DNA of 64,000 nt from Hysterangium stoloniferum (taxonomy: Eukaryota > Basidiomycota > Agaricomycetes > Hysterangiales > Hysterangiaceae): the NCBI GenBank assembly GCA_015178975.1, contig WHVD01000001.1, positions 3,720,001 through 3,784,000 on the forward strand. Direction: 5' to 3'. The translations under genes and the position numbers were made by a program. The notes under the pieces are model-generated. The model worked only from the letters and a program-made list of their open reading frames with translations, did no database searches and had not been told where the DNA came from. This document shows positions 1 to 11,319 of this stretch, piece after piece. Positions within the stretch are counted from its first letter, which is position 1. Every line of letters begins with the position of its first letter.

Positions 1-1245
1 TCCATTGCCAATCTTCTTTGGTACTGTCGTAAATCTGTTGAATTTTGTCAAGAGTAAATTGATCTTCTTTTTGAGTTTTGAATATATATTTTAATAGTTG
101 AACCATATCCATAATAAGAGTAGCTTTTCTCACTATTGGAAGATAATATGTTGCATTTAAGGAAACTTTGATTTGTTCATTCGTAAATACTAGTTGAAGA
201 TCAGTTGGATTCTTTTTTGAGTAGTCGGGTTCATTCAGATAAACATCATTTCTTCTTGAAAGAACACCTGTTTTCAAATTTAGTTTTCCCAGTCGAAATT
301 GAATAATTAAATTGAAAGTTGATAAATATTCTGCCCATTGAGCTTGTCGTTGAGACAAAATTCAAGTTGTTGCAAAATATTCGAGATTCTTGTGATCCAT
401 TAAAAGTTCAATGGGTTCTTTTGTTCCTTCGAAATAATGTTGCCAAATTTTGAAAGATTCGAATATTGCCAATAATTCTTTGTTGTAAGTATTACAATCT
501 TTTTTGGAGGTCAAAAGAGTTCTTGAATGATAAGCAACTGGATGAATTTCATTATTGGGAGTCTGCATAGAAAATATTGAAGCTATAGCATGATCAGAAG
601 TGTCAGTTTCAATTATAGTCTGGATTCCAATGAATTAAAATCAGAGCTGTTGTAAATTCTTTTTTCAAATAGTTAAATGCATGTCGACATTTTTCATCGA
701 AATGCCATTGAACCTTTTTTCGAGTAAGTTGAGTCAATGGTAAAATGATTTCAGAATAACTTGGAATAAATCTTTGATAGAAATTCACGAATCCTAAAAA
801 TGATTGAATGTTGTGGACTTTTTGTGGTTCAGGCCAATCTTGAATAACTTTGATTTTTTCTTCGTCCATATATACATCTTGAGGAGAAATAACATATCCT
901 AAAAATTCGACACAGGTTTTGTGAAATTTGCATTTTTCAGGTTTTCCAAATAATCAATTTTGTCAAAGCCATCGAAGAACTTCTTGAACAGGTTGTAAAT
1001 GTTCTTTGAGATTATTGGAAAATATTAATATGTCATCGAGATAGATAATTACCCAAATATCAAGTAAATCTGAAAATATTTAATTCATTAATTGTTGGAA
1101 GGTTGCTGGAGCATTGCATAGTCCAAAAGACATAACCAAATATTTGAAAGATCCATATCGAGTCCGAAAGGCTGTTTTCCATTCATCACCTGGAGCAATC
1201 CTAACTAGATTATAGGCACCTCGGAGATCGATTTTTGTAAAATAT
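1..1245 (-). pseudogene. Ty3/gypsy family K pol fragment (RT, RNase H, start of integrase)
   Basis: On the minus strand the translation runs from reverse transcriptase through RNase H into the N-terminal part of integrase, leaving the window at base 1. Visible landmarks are the RT active site YLDDILIF (about 1030-1050), the RT-to-RNase H joint with DWPEPQK and SFLGFVNFYQRFI (about 770-850), and the RNase H segment with YHSRTL and DHKNLEYF (about 370-560). The copy is interrupted by several in-frame TGA codons, for example at 359-361, where the better copy at 34-35 kb or the family pattern has arginine (CGA). The 5' side breaks inside RT near 1245, so gag and protease are absent. It is the same family as the copy at 30.1-35.6 kb. 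Known family role: reverse transcription and integration of the element. This copy cannot be active. Confidence 0.85.
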
Positions 1246-1790
1246 TTCACCGAGTGGAATACTTAGTGTAAAGTCAATGAAGATGTAAGTGGGTGTTCTG
1301 AGTTGATATTCTGATTGCCTAGTAACTACAACTACAGCAGGTTCATATACAAGTTATCGGCATCTAGAAAATACTAACTAAGGGAAGAGCAGAAACATTA
1401 TTTGACAAATAAACTTGACTAGGAACAGGAAGGTTACAATAAGTTTGGAGGCCATGATTAACTGAGAGTGGGATTACAAGAAAAGCAAATAGTCCGAGGG
1501 TTACAAGTATATATAGGCATATGTGAAACATAGAGTAGAACAGATCATCATAATTAAAAGGGACGTATCAGAGTATAACCAGATAGTAGGAGTATATTTT
1601 GATGGGGTGTAAACAGGGTTTGATCGCCAAATAGCTATTTTTTCGCAGATTTTGAAGGAAACGAATATATCTGATTCTCGATTATGCTAATTTCAATTAT
1701 AAAGCATACATCAGCATCGGGCAACCGACAGTTTCCGATGTGATGACTTGATCGATAACTTGAAATGTCGATAGGTGGCAATAACCTCGG
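1246..1790. other. unassigned spacer
   Basis: AT-rich sequence between two retroelement fragments. No ORF of note, no repeat matching another part of the window and no recognisable LTR end was seen. Confidence 0.5.
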
Positions 1791-4700
1791 GGACCATCTG
1801 GTTGCAACACGGATTCCTTTTTGGCCAGGGATCTAGGTTTATGAGCCCACTCATTGGCATTGTGAATTAGTCCAATGGTTTCTCCTCACCTAATAATTTG
1901 GGGCATCAGGGGGTTGGTAAGGGGTATAACAGCCTTTTCCTTAGAGATGATAGTGGTGGGGGCAGCTATTATAGTTCCATCATCATTTTTCAGGACAATT
2001 CCCTCAACAATCCATTCATCTCCTGTGAGATCTTCAATAAAGACAGGTATCAATCTTGCTGACTCAGGTTCAATGGTGCAGTCCTTTAGAGCCCATGCAA
2101 CTCTTTCAGTGCACACTCCTTTGTCTGGTTTTGAGATTAACTCGAGTGGTCATTGAGCAACTCCTCAAAGGGGGCCTTAGGTTAAAGGCTGCAATTCTTT
2201 GGAGGAGCTGGCTAAGATAGACCCTGTTCTTCCTGAGGATCAACTGAGAGCCTAGTGGTTGGTCTCTTAATGTTCCAATCTCATAGTTGATGTGGAAATA
2301 TTCTCCCAGCAGGATCAGCATGGTCATACCCCTGATGACATATGTTTTGGCCATGAATCAGAGTACTATACCATTCTCATCCTTGAGGTAAATGGGAATT
2401 TTGATGTATCCCAGGACCTTTGTATTACTGGTAAGCTGAACAAGACATAGTTTGAGTCCTTGTTTTCAAGTTCAGGGTGACCTTCTAGTTCCTTATAGAA
2501 GTCTTCTGACATCAAAGAAAGGTTGGCTCCCACATCTAATCTGATCTTGATGATATTGGGGGAGTCCAAGCTTCCTACATGCCCATACATGTATAACACT
2601 GAAATTCCTATACTGGAGTAACAACCACTGGGAGGATCCCTTTTTCATAGACAATGGTCATGTCCTCCTTCATTAGCCAGCTGGATCGAGGGTATTGAAT
2701 CTTAGGTCTCTTGCTTTCCTTGGGAGGATAACCCAAAACTTTAAAAATTATTTATCCACTAAAGTATATATATTTATATTGTTTGTTGTAAAATTAATAT
2801 TTAATCAAATTCAATTGATTAGGTATCACTCTGAAGAATGAAAAAATATTAATATTTATCCTATATCTGACAAAATTTAGTCAAACAATCATCTGTAGAT
2901 TATTCTTTTGGAATAAATTGCACAATGGGGATTGGTACCCCAGATAGTTTTGGTTAACTCTCTAAACCAACTAAATTTAAATTATATGAAATATATTTGA
3001 AAGTTTGCTTGTATACAAGAGAATACATCATAACCCAAAGATTAAGTCATAACCCAAATAATCTTGTTTAACCCAAATGATCTAGGTTAACACAAATAAT
3101 CTTGTGTAACTATGTCATTTGTATGTATTTTAAAAAGGCATGCATATTTTAAAGATGAAATTTCAGGTAATCAAATATAAACTCATAGAATAAGTTGTCA
3201 TGGCTGAAGGAATAGACTCACTTAGAAAATATGAGGATTATTCAGTAGAATTTTGTATATTCAATAAAGTGTGACCATCCTCCTTGTGTAATGCTAACTT
3301 GGCATCTCTCCTGATCCGTCTACTGTCTAGTTTAGTGAAAGTGATTCCTGTGGTGTAGTCATCAGTTTCCAAGTCTGAATTGTCATAGGGTATCAGGGTG
3401 GGTAGTGATCCTGGATCAAAAGGGAAATTTTCCTCTTCCAACCCTTCTAGTCTAGAGGGCTCCTCTATAATGTAATCCTTATGATACTCGTAGACTGATT
3501 GATTAATACATCTTCATCAATGATTTCCTCTATAGTAGGCATTAGAGATGATGATGTGACTTCCTTTCCCATCAGACCTTTATGGTTCTAATTATGGGCA
3601 CTCAACCAGTCTCCTTTTTCTAGGAAGTCACAATCTGAGATTGAGATGTAAACTTCTAATGCTTCATTCATGTTTGAGTTGAGTTCTCCTTCTGAGATCA
3701 TGTTACCCTCTAGTTGAGGGGATAAGCAGGGAGAGTGAGCTTAGCCTTGTCTGGGTCCAGTGATCCTCAATCAAAAACTTGACCTGCTATCCCTTTGACA
3801 AATACAGTCAAAAAGGATGGTCAACCTTTATTGGTGATCTGTCTGTCTGGAGTCTCATGGGAGTCATCAAAAGGGTTTGGAGTGTCAAATGTTACTTGTC
3901 TTTCCCTTGAAGCTTCCTGCTCCAGTTTGGCCATACTGAAAAGGTGGCATGGCTGCAGTTGATGGAAGGGAGCACTGATCTAAATGTCCTTTCTCTGTGA
4001 ATGTTCCACCACTTTGATTCTCATGTCCAACAGGAAGTCCTCTAGGATTAATGGGTGATTGAGTGAATGGACGAAACAAGTGTTGGGGGACCTCCTGAGC
4101 CTTTGAATGAAGGATTCAGTTGTCAAGGCTGGAGATGAGGGTACTTGTGTCATCTGTTGTAGAAGTGGAGCAATTCCATCATCATCCTTTTGCATTTCTC
4201 TCAATTACATAAGAGTCTGGACCTCAAGCTGAAGTATGCAAAGGGTATGTTGGGTGATTTTTCATATGTAGAGGGAACACTCTAATGTCTGGATATACAG
4301 GTAGCAGTAATCAACCTTTGGGATGGTGCAGTTAGATCCGATCAACATATGTAAGATCTGTAATGTGTTGTCATGTATGCTCAATAATTCAACTAATTTC
4401 ATGAACAGGTCCTTCTTAATCACTCTCCTCTGCCTTTCCAGCAGAAGTGTAAGCTCATTGGACCATTCAGGGATTGATTTAGTGAAGTCATCCAAGGTTC
4501 CTGACTGCATGAAGAGGTTTTGTGCAGTGATAATCCCATGATACCTATGTACCCAGCCAGACTGCCAGTGTCACAGGTATGTCCAGATCTCTCATCCTGT
4601 AGTCTTGTGTGACAGCTAAAACTTCTTCTTCAGAGATTTGAGAGGAATAATACATGTTCCATTTATTGTTGATGGGTTCATCATAGACTAGCTGTCCCCA

Positions 4701-5116
4701 ATATGCACATTGAAGCATTACCTGATGTGGCAGGAATTACAGAAGAGCCTCATTGAATTCGATGAATGGGTTGTTCTCTTCCAGTGTTTTTGGTTGTTCT
4801 GTGCTGGTGTATTGTCCTGTTTGACCTGGGGAGGCACTCATTAGTGGTTCAGCTTTGGTTTGGGGTAAACTTGCAATGGATGCTTGTCTTTGTAGAGTTA
4901 ACAAGGATTTTCTTACTGTGACATTGCCAGGCAGTTTGAGGCTAGTGGGTCTTCATCATGGGAGAGAACTGCTTGATGCTGACAAAGACTTTGGGACCTG
5001 TTCTTTGCCTGTGGTCATTTTGTGTACTTAGAACTTAGAAGTAGATGTATATTTTCCTTTTCTTTTAATAAAATGTTTTCTTTGTAGGAAAAGAATGGTA
5101 TGGCCCAGATCATCAC
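1790..5116 (-). pseudogene. Ty3/gypsy family A, gag and protease part
   Basis: A decayed gag-protease region on the minus strand, aligned segment by segment with the second A copy at 38.0-44.4 kb. A gag start codon is likely at 5018 (protein beginning MTTGKEQVPK). The protease-like stretch lies at 2366-2599 and contains DVGANLSLMSEDFYKEL, a retropepsin-type D-x-G-A motif with V in place of the usual S or T. Between protease and the lost RT the peptide CTERVAWAL (about 2090-2116) recurs at 40.5 kb. Reading frames are broken many times and RT is missing, because the copy ends near 1790. A 0.47-kb AT-rich insert (2720-3185) splits it. Assignment to Ty3/gypsy rests on the linked RT of the second copy. 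Confidence 0.7.
2720..3185. repeat. AT-rich dispersed repeat L, copy 1
   Basis: The first 300 bases (from GGAGGATAA and ACTTTAAAAATTATTT) match 19395-19690 in the same orientation, including GTCAAACAATCAT and TGTAGATTAT. It interrupts family A relative to the copy at 43.2 kb. Neither terminal inverted repeats nor a clear target duplication could be fixed, so its class is open. The right part (3000-3185) carries several copies of a motif like AACCCAAATAATCT. Confidence 0.55.
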
Positions 5117-5739
5117 TGTGAAGAGTCATGGAAGTCCTGACCACTCTATATATGAAAAATATTGACGGTCTAGGTATGACACAACAATATATTGACTAAT
5201 CAAAGTACAATATAGAAATAGAATGAACCTTAGTCAACTTAAGTAACTGTAAAATAACTAAGATGGCTAAGAGATAATGAAATTGACCTTGTGGTACAAT
5301 TCCAAAGAGTGAGCTAATGAAATACTTACATAAGAGTAAGAGGAGAGGTCAGTATGAGTGAGGCTAGATGCAAGTAGTAACTTATGAGAGTTCGAGCTTT
5401 GACTATTTAGTGCAAAGCTAGATGATTGCTGTAAGTCCAAGTTGGAAGCTGTTCAAGATGGCTGAGACAAGACCCCAATGACAACTTGCAGGACACAAAA
5501 GGGTGTCTGGGCAAATTGTGGTTATGGGTAAAAAGTGTCCAAGTTCTAACTATGTGTGCTAATGTACATAAAACTACAGTGTGTGCCCACAATTGTCTAC
5601 ATACCCACAGGCATACATATGTATGTAGGTCGTCAAACTAATGTAAATACTACCAAATGTGAGATGTAGTAGTAGAAATAAAGAAAGAAGTATGGGAGGT
5701 AAAATATAATCACAGCTATATTTTAGTATACCTCTCACA
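5117..5739 (+). mobile_element. LTR J, complete copy
   Basis: Starts TGTGAAGAGTCATGG and ends CCTCTCACA. A second copy begins with the same bases at 44857. A TATATATG box lies about 40 bases in. The right flank is CCACT followed by gag of family D, and CCACT is also the left flank of the 44.86-kb copy. The left flank here is ATCAC, so the two sides do not form one target duplication. That suggests recombination between two J copies (see findings). Orientation is provisional. Confidence 0.7.
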
Positions 5740-7250
5740 CCACTCAACCCAAAACCCCAGCTCAGCCTAGCATCAGCTTCTGTCAAAGAAGTCATTGAGG
5801 TAGCAAAAGATCCCAATGCTCCCAAGGTTTCCAACAATGACAACAAGGAAGAACAGCCAGATAACCAAAAAAGAAATCTTCTGATGATCCAACTGAAATG
5901 ATGTTCATCAACTCCATTGTGAAATTTGCTAACTATCTGATATCTGTTGAGGAAAGCAAAGAATCTTCCCATACTGTAGTTAAAGAACCTGAACCATTCA
6001 CCAGCAAGGATCTGAAAAAATGGAAAGATTTCCTTCTCCAATGCCATTTCAGTTTCCATGATCAACCCACTGCATTTAAATCTGGCAGTCAAAAAGTCAA
6101 TTTCATGCTCTCATATCTCATGGATACCACTTAGGGTTGGTTCAAACCTGGAATTTCCGGAATATCTGATGAGACACCCATATGACTCAATGACTGGGAT
6201 GCATTTGTCAAAGAACTGGAAACTAATTTCAGACCTTGAAATCAATCTGGTGAAGCAGAAAATGAACTAATGCCCCTCAAGATGATGGACAATCAATGAG
6301 TTTCCAACTATCTATTAGAATCAACTGCAAGCCTGGGGAGCAAGTTGAATGACTCTCTATGTAGGGCAGAAGATGCGACTTAGGAAGAGCAGTGTAGAAA
6401 TAAACCGATGCTATAACTAGGCTTCCAGTTGAGGTTTCTACTCCTCAACTGGGGCTAACAATATACTATATTACATGGTTAGTGCATGGGTCTGTGCTCA
6501 GTCACAAGGAACTTGGAACTACGTCACTAAACTAATAATACTATCATGGAAGTCCATGAACCGGTGATAACCTAAGGAGTCACAAGACAATTTATGAGGT
6601 CATACTACTAGATGATACCTCATATTCCAACATTATCCTGTCAACTTCAATACCCTCACTGCATGTTGTGGTTGGGATGATTCCACCCTCAGGCACCATT
6701 TCTATATGGGTCTTCCATCACACCTCAAAGATGACATCTGCAAAGAAGGAAAGCTGAAAACTCTCCAACTCAGGTGGATGACAGCTCAGTCATCCTATGC
6801 CCACTATTGGGAATGAAAAGCAGGGGTTTCCTGAGAGAATCTGATGGAACACTCTCAAAGCAATAAGGCATCAACTAGCAAGTCTTCTGGCAACAACTCT
6901 GGCAATAATACCGGCAAATCAAATTCTAATTGGAAGAAAGACAAGAAATCCAACAAGGAAAAACAGTCAACTTCTGATAAACCTGACATCTCCCATTTGT
7001 TGAGTTCTGATGGTAAACTCATCCTGAAGGAGAAACAATGATGCATGGATAACAACTTCTGCTTTTTCTGCAGGAAAGGTGGACACAAGGTTTAAAACTG
7101 CACTGCTAAGTCAAACTCTTCCAAGGGTTGAGCCACAACTTCCACTATGACTTCAATGTCCAAGGAAAAACCTGCCACAAAGTCAAAAAAAAAGAGTAAG
7201 CACCCTCTGGAATCTGCACAGACAGAGGGTTGTGTTGACTTCCTCTGTAT
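5740..7250 (+). pseudogene. Ty3/gypsy family D gag with CCHC zinc knuckle
   Basis: Decayed gag. It continues the gag whose first codons are preserved at 44789-44856 and, on the minus strand, at 13239. Recognisable peptides are KFANYLISVEESKESS (about 5920), LNDWDAFVKELETNF (about 6190), GWDDSTLRHHFYMGLPSHLKDDICKEGKLKTLQ split over 6675-6770, and a Ser/Asn/Lys-rich linker (6844-7020). The zinc knuckle CFFCRKGGHKV-NC lies at 7060-7100 with a TAA codon inside it. Frames are broken by stops and by solo LTR M (6313-6632). The knuckle is the nucleic-acid binding part of Gag in the virus-like particle. The left half is separated from its LTR by LTR J. Confidence 0.8.
6313..6632 (-). mobile_element. 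solo LTR M inside D gag
   Basis: Read on the minus strand it begins TGTTGGAATATGAGG and ends TTGATTCTAATA. It lies exactly where the minus-strand D copy at 12.6 kb is continuous. Flanks are CTATC (6308-6312) and TTATC (6633-6637), a 5-bp duplication with one transition. The 320-bp length, TG start and lack of coding potential fit a solo LTR; the final CA appears mutated to TA. Confidence 0.65.
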
Positions 7251-7260
7251 TTCTGAATTC

Positions 7261-8490
7261 TCAACACTTCTGCTCCTCCTGCAGCATCTAATCTGGCCAG
7301 AGCCTCTTCAGTCTCAATGGCAATTCCAGCTTCTACTGAAACCTCTGAACCTCTGAGAATCTCTCTCATAAATGCTGCAGCATTTGTTAGGGCAAGTAAA
7401 CTGGATGGATCACAGTGTTTTTTGATCAGCTTAAAAGTTGATGAAGCATCTGGATGTTTTGCAACTCCAACATTATCCAAGCTAAAAGCTGACCTGGAAG
7501 GAGTTCCCAAAAAATACCATGATTTCATGGATTTTTCAGTAAGCAGAAAGGTGACCAGCTTGCACCACATAGGCCTTATGACTTAAAATTTGATATTGAG
7601 CCCAGCTCAAACCTGCCCTTAGGACCTATTTACATGTTGTCCCAATCAGAAATATCATCTATTTGGGAGTTCTTGGATGAACATCTATCAATAAGGTTTA
7701 TCCATCTCTCAAAGTCTCTGTATGGAGCACCCATCCTTTTGTCAAGAAGATGGATGGTTCCCTTCACCTCTGTGTTGATTTCCGAGGCTTAAATTCCATA
7801 ACATGGAAAGATAAGTATCCACTTCCAGTCATTACTGACTTACTCAATGCCCCATGGAAAGCTTGGATTTACACCAAAATAGACCTTAAACATGCCTATA
7901 ATTTTGTCCAAATTGCCAAAGGTAATGAATGGAAACACCCACTATGGATCCTTTGAATGGTTGGTTATGCCTTTCAGCCTTATCAACACTCCCTCCACTT
8001 TTCAACATTTTGTTAATGATATATTTTCTGACATGCTTGACATACACATTGTAGTCTATTTGGATGACAATTTGGTATTTTCCAAAGATCCTGCTCTTCA
8101 CAATGAGCAGCTCCACAAAGTTTCCAAAGATTCCAAAAAAATGGTCTTTTCACTAATGGTAAAAAATGCTATTTTGGCATGGACTCTATTGAATATTTAG
8201 ATTTCATTACTGGGCCTGATGGTCTCTGTATGGATGAAACCAAAGTTCAAGTTGTCTATGACTGGCCTGAACCACAGAAAGTCATGGTGTTCCAATTACA
8301 TATTGTGGAAACTGATGCTTCCAATTATGTAATTGCCACAATTCTTTCCATCCAAGATTCCAACAGCAAAATTCACCCAGTCACATTTTTTTCTTGGACA
8401 CTTTCAATTTCAAAACTCAATTACAATGTCCATGATAAGGAACTTTTTGGAAATCTTGGAAGCTTTCAAACATTGGCAAGCCTGACGGTC
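7261..8490 (+). pseudogene. Ty3/gypsy family D reverse transcriptase and RNase H
   Basis: Translation gives the spacer typical of basidiomycete gypsy elements (VPKKYHDFMDF, about 7509), then RT with LCVDFRGLNSITWKDKYPLP (7771-7830), IYTKIDLKHAYNFVQIA, and YLDDNLVFSKD (about 8056-8090). The catalytic YLDD is kept. After DWPEPQKV (8260-8283) the reading jumps straight to the RNase H peptide ETDASNYVIATILSIQD, so about 180 bases that are present in the 28-kb copy (the SFLGFANFYQ region) are deleted here. RNase H then continues to 8490 and loses frame. Several frameshifts and stops make this copy dead. Confidence 0.85.
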
Positions 8491-8559
8491 TGAATTTCTT
8501 TCCACATTCAACATGATTATCCATTTCTGACCTGGACATCTTGGTGGAAAACCAGATGC

Positions 8560-10084
8560 CATGATGATATGTCTATCCTAAAGAGAAGAGAAAGTAACTA
8601 TGCCATTGTTAATCCACATAATATGAAACTGGTGTTTACAACACAGCAAGTTTCCACATCTATTCAAGCAACTTCTCTCTACCATCCAATTATGCATTGC
8701 ATTATGATTATGGACATTGAGCAATTACATATGGACATTGAGCAATTACATATGGACATTGAGCAATTACATATGGACATTGAGCAATTACATATGGACA
8801 TTGAGCAATTACATATGGACATTGAGCAATTACATATGGACATTGAGCAATTACATATGGACATTGAGCAATTACATATGGACATTGAGCAATTACATAT
8901 GGACATTGAGCAATTACATATGGACATTGAGCAATTACATATGGACATTGAGCAATTACATCAAGATATCCTTTCTATACTTATGTACTTCCAATCCCAC
9001 TCTCAAGGTTTCATCCCTTTTGATGGGTGTATCTACAGTACATCCCAGATTCTGACAATATCTGACTCTGGGTACTTCAGTACAAACACAATCATCCAAT
9101 CTCCAGACATTATGGCATTAACAATACTCTTGGATTAATTTGAAGAAAATATACTTGGCCAAACCTCTCTGAGATTTCATAACCCAGTTCTGTAAGTCAG
9201 GCACTACCTGCTTACACTCCAAATCCAGAGACATAAGCCATATGGCCTTCTCAAGCAACTCCTGTTACTGGAAAAACCCTGGAATTCAATTTCCATGGAT
9301 TTTATCTAACAACTTCTGTCTTCTGAAGGCTATACATCCATTCTCATTGTTGTAGACCAATTCTCAAAACAAGGAATTTTCATACTCCCTCATGATACAA
9401 TCACATCCTTGCAACTAGTGGAACTTTTCATTATTCCCATATCTTCCAAACATGGTGTTCCATCTCATGTAACTTCCAATTGAGGTACCAAGTTCATTTC
9501 CCACTTCTTGAAGGCTCTCAGAAAAGCTCTCAATACAAAATTACACTTCACCTTGGGGTATTATCTGGAAGGTTATGGACAAACAGAACATGTCAACCAA
9601 ACTCTCAAACAATACCTCTGCATTTATTGCAACTATCAACAGGACAATTGGAAATCCCTTCTTCCACTCATGGAATTTTCTTACAATAACTCTCTGAATG
9701 CCACTACTGGTATCTCTCCTTTTTTTTGACAATAAAGGATACAATCCTAATCTCACAGTCCATCCCAAACAAGATCTGGCATCTGCTTGTGTTCAAGAAT
9801 TTATCACCAACCTCAATGAGTTACATCAGGAACTTCAGATAGCCATTTCTTCTGCCCAGGAACATTATCAATGGTCCATGGATAAAAACAGAATCCCACC
9901 TCCTAACTTCAAGATCAGAAATCAGGTTTGTGTAAAAGCTGAATTCTTCTGAACTACCCAACCTTCCAAAAAACTTGCTGAAAAATTCTTAGGTCCTTTT
10001 GAGATCATAGCACAAGCTGGCTCACTTTACTGGACTCTCCAACTTCCTGATAGTATGTATACAAGAAGTTCATCCTGTTTTCCA
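8560..10084 (+). pseudogene. Ty3/gypsy family D integrase
   Basis: The N-terminal part (8569-9138) carries MKLVFTTQQVS and the expanded MDIEQLH array. The catalytic core follows in shifting frames: residues reading as SMDF and VVDQFSKQGIF near 9290-9380, a D-type SDRGTEF block degraded near 9480, HLGVLSG/YHPEGDGQTE-like near 9550-9600, and the well kept NYQQDNWKSLLPLMEFSYNN (9630-9700) and HQELQIAISSAQEHYQWS (9825-9880). The C-terminal peptide KLAEKFLGPFEIIAQAGS ends near 10060. Frameshifts at about 9140, 9500 and 9730 inactivate it. At about 10085 the sequence changes abruptly to a gag zinc-knuckle fragment. Confidence 0.8.
8710..8961 (+). repeat. 12 perfect copies of a 21-bp unit inside integrase
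   Basis: The unit ATGGACATTGAGCAATTACAT is repeated exactly 12 times (252 bp) without a mismatch. Each unit encodes MDIEQLH, so the array is in frame with the integrase N-terminal region. The related K copy at 35.3 kb has a single equivalent, MDMDQLLKDI. Confidence 0.98.
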
Positions 10085-10634
10085 GGAGAAACAATGGTGC
10101 ATGGATAATGACCTCTGTCTTTTTGTGGAAAAGGTGGACACAAGGTTTCTGATTGTTGTCAGGGGACCTCTGTCACAGACCCCAGGAAGTACCATTTCCT
10201 CATCTTATTGGAGTCCCTGAGTCTACAGTCCAACTCCATGCCATCCATCACTTTCCCTCTCCTTCTCATAGTAGTAGTGTTCCATTGGGGGAAGGCCCCC
10301 TGTTCTGTGATAGGTAGAGTTATTTTTAGACTACTGGGTGCCTATGGGTCACACCTTGCAGGGAGAATTCCTTAGACTGTTTCTCTTTGGATTCCCTCCT
10401 GCTAGGTGAGTTAGGTAGTTACTTGTATATATATATCAGATCTAATATTACTTCAGATTCCCTCCTGCTAGCCTAGTGTGAGTACCGCAGGCTGTAGGGG
10501 TTGCCCTTACAATTGTACCATTAAATCAAACTCTTCCAAGGCTCTGTGGCAACTTCCACATGACTACAACATCCAAGGAAAAACCCACCATGGAGTCAAA
10601 AAAAGAGTAAGCAGCCCTCTGGGATCTGCACAGA
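10085..10634 (+). pseudogene. second D gag zinc-knuckle fragment
   Basis: Directly after the integrase end the sequence matches 7035-7240: EKQWCMDNDLCLF, a knuckle CGKGGHKVSDC and, beyond LTR G, TIKSNSSK and a stretch matching KEKP..ESAQTE. It is a short piece of D gag joined to the 3' end of a D integrase, split by LTR G at 10157-10511. It ends near 10634. Confidence 0.7.
10157..10511 (+). mobile_element. solo LTR G (355 bp)
   Basis: Starts TGTCAGGGGACC and ends GTTGCCCTTACA. It is flanked on both sides by ATTGT (10152-10156 and 10512-10516), a perfect 5-bp TSD, and removal of the insert restores the gag reading seen at 7085. A TATATATATA stretch near 10420 may be the promoter. The ends resemble LTR E (TGTCAGGGC ... 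GCCCTAACA), so G and E may be related families. Confidence 0.85.
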
Positions 10635-10915
10635 CAGAGAGTTTGTTATGTATTTTAGTGTATATTCCATTTTTTTTCAATTTCCCCAAATGAAATCACT
10701 AAAAAGATCTAGTTAAATATACTTGTATCACTATGATAAAATTGCACAATATTCTCCTGATTTACCTTAAAGTTATGCAATTTATTTCGTAATTTTATCT
10801 TATAAACTGGGGGAGCTATGAAATTTCTATTTTTTATTCTTTTTCAACTATATGTCATTACTCCGGCTACCTGGCACTTATTATGCACGGGAAAATCATC
10901 ACAATGAGTGACAGT
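10635..10915. other. AT-rich spacer
   Basis: No coding potential, and no match elsewhere in the window was seen. It joins a gag fragment to the 19-bp minisatellite. Confidence 0.5.
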
Positions 10916-10924
10916 TGTCACAGT

Positions 10925-11260
10925 CATCACAAGCCGTGACAGTCACAAGGATGTGCGACAGTCACAAGGGCACGCAACAGTCACAAGGGCGCGCAACAGT
11001 CACAAGGGCGCGCAACAGTCACAAGGGCGCACGACAGTCACAAAGGCGCGCAACAGTCACAACGGCGCGCGACAGTCACAAAGGCGCGCGACAGTCACAA
11101 AGGCGTGTGACAGTCACAAAGGCGCGCGACAGTCACAAAGGCGCGCGACAGTCACAAAGGCGCGCGACAGTCACAAAGGCGTGCAACAGTCACAAAGGCG
11201 TGCAACAGTCACAAAGGCGCGCAACAGTCACAAAAGAAGTGTGACAGTCACAAGGCATGA
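10925..11260 (+). repeat. 19-bp CpG-rich minisatellite
   Basis: About 17 copies of ACAGTCACAAAGGCGCGCG. Because 19 is not a multiple of three, all three forward frames stay open, which explains two overlapping long ORFs that are not genes. Units differ mainly in the GCGCGC core, as GCGTGTG, GCGTGCA, GCGCACG, GCACGCA and so on, that is by C-to-T changes at CpG on either strand. Confidence 0.95.
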
Positions 11261-11319
11261 TGGGTGTCATACACACACAGGCGTGAGAGCATTATGTCAT
11301 CATATATGCTACAAGAAAA

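Noticed and set aside
8679..9055. ORFs with MSICNCS and YIWTLSN repeats
   Set aside because: Shadow frames of the 21-bp array inside integrase; only the MDIEQLH frame fits the surrounding pol gene.
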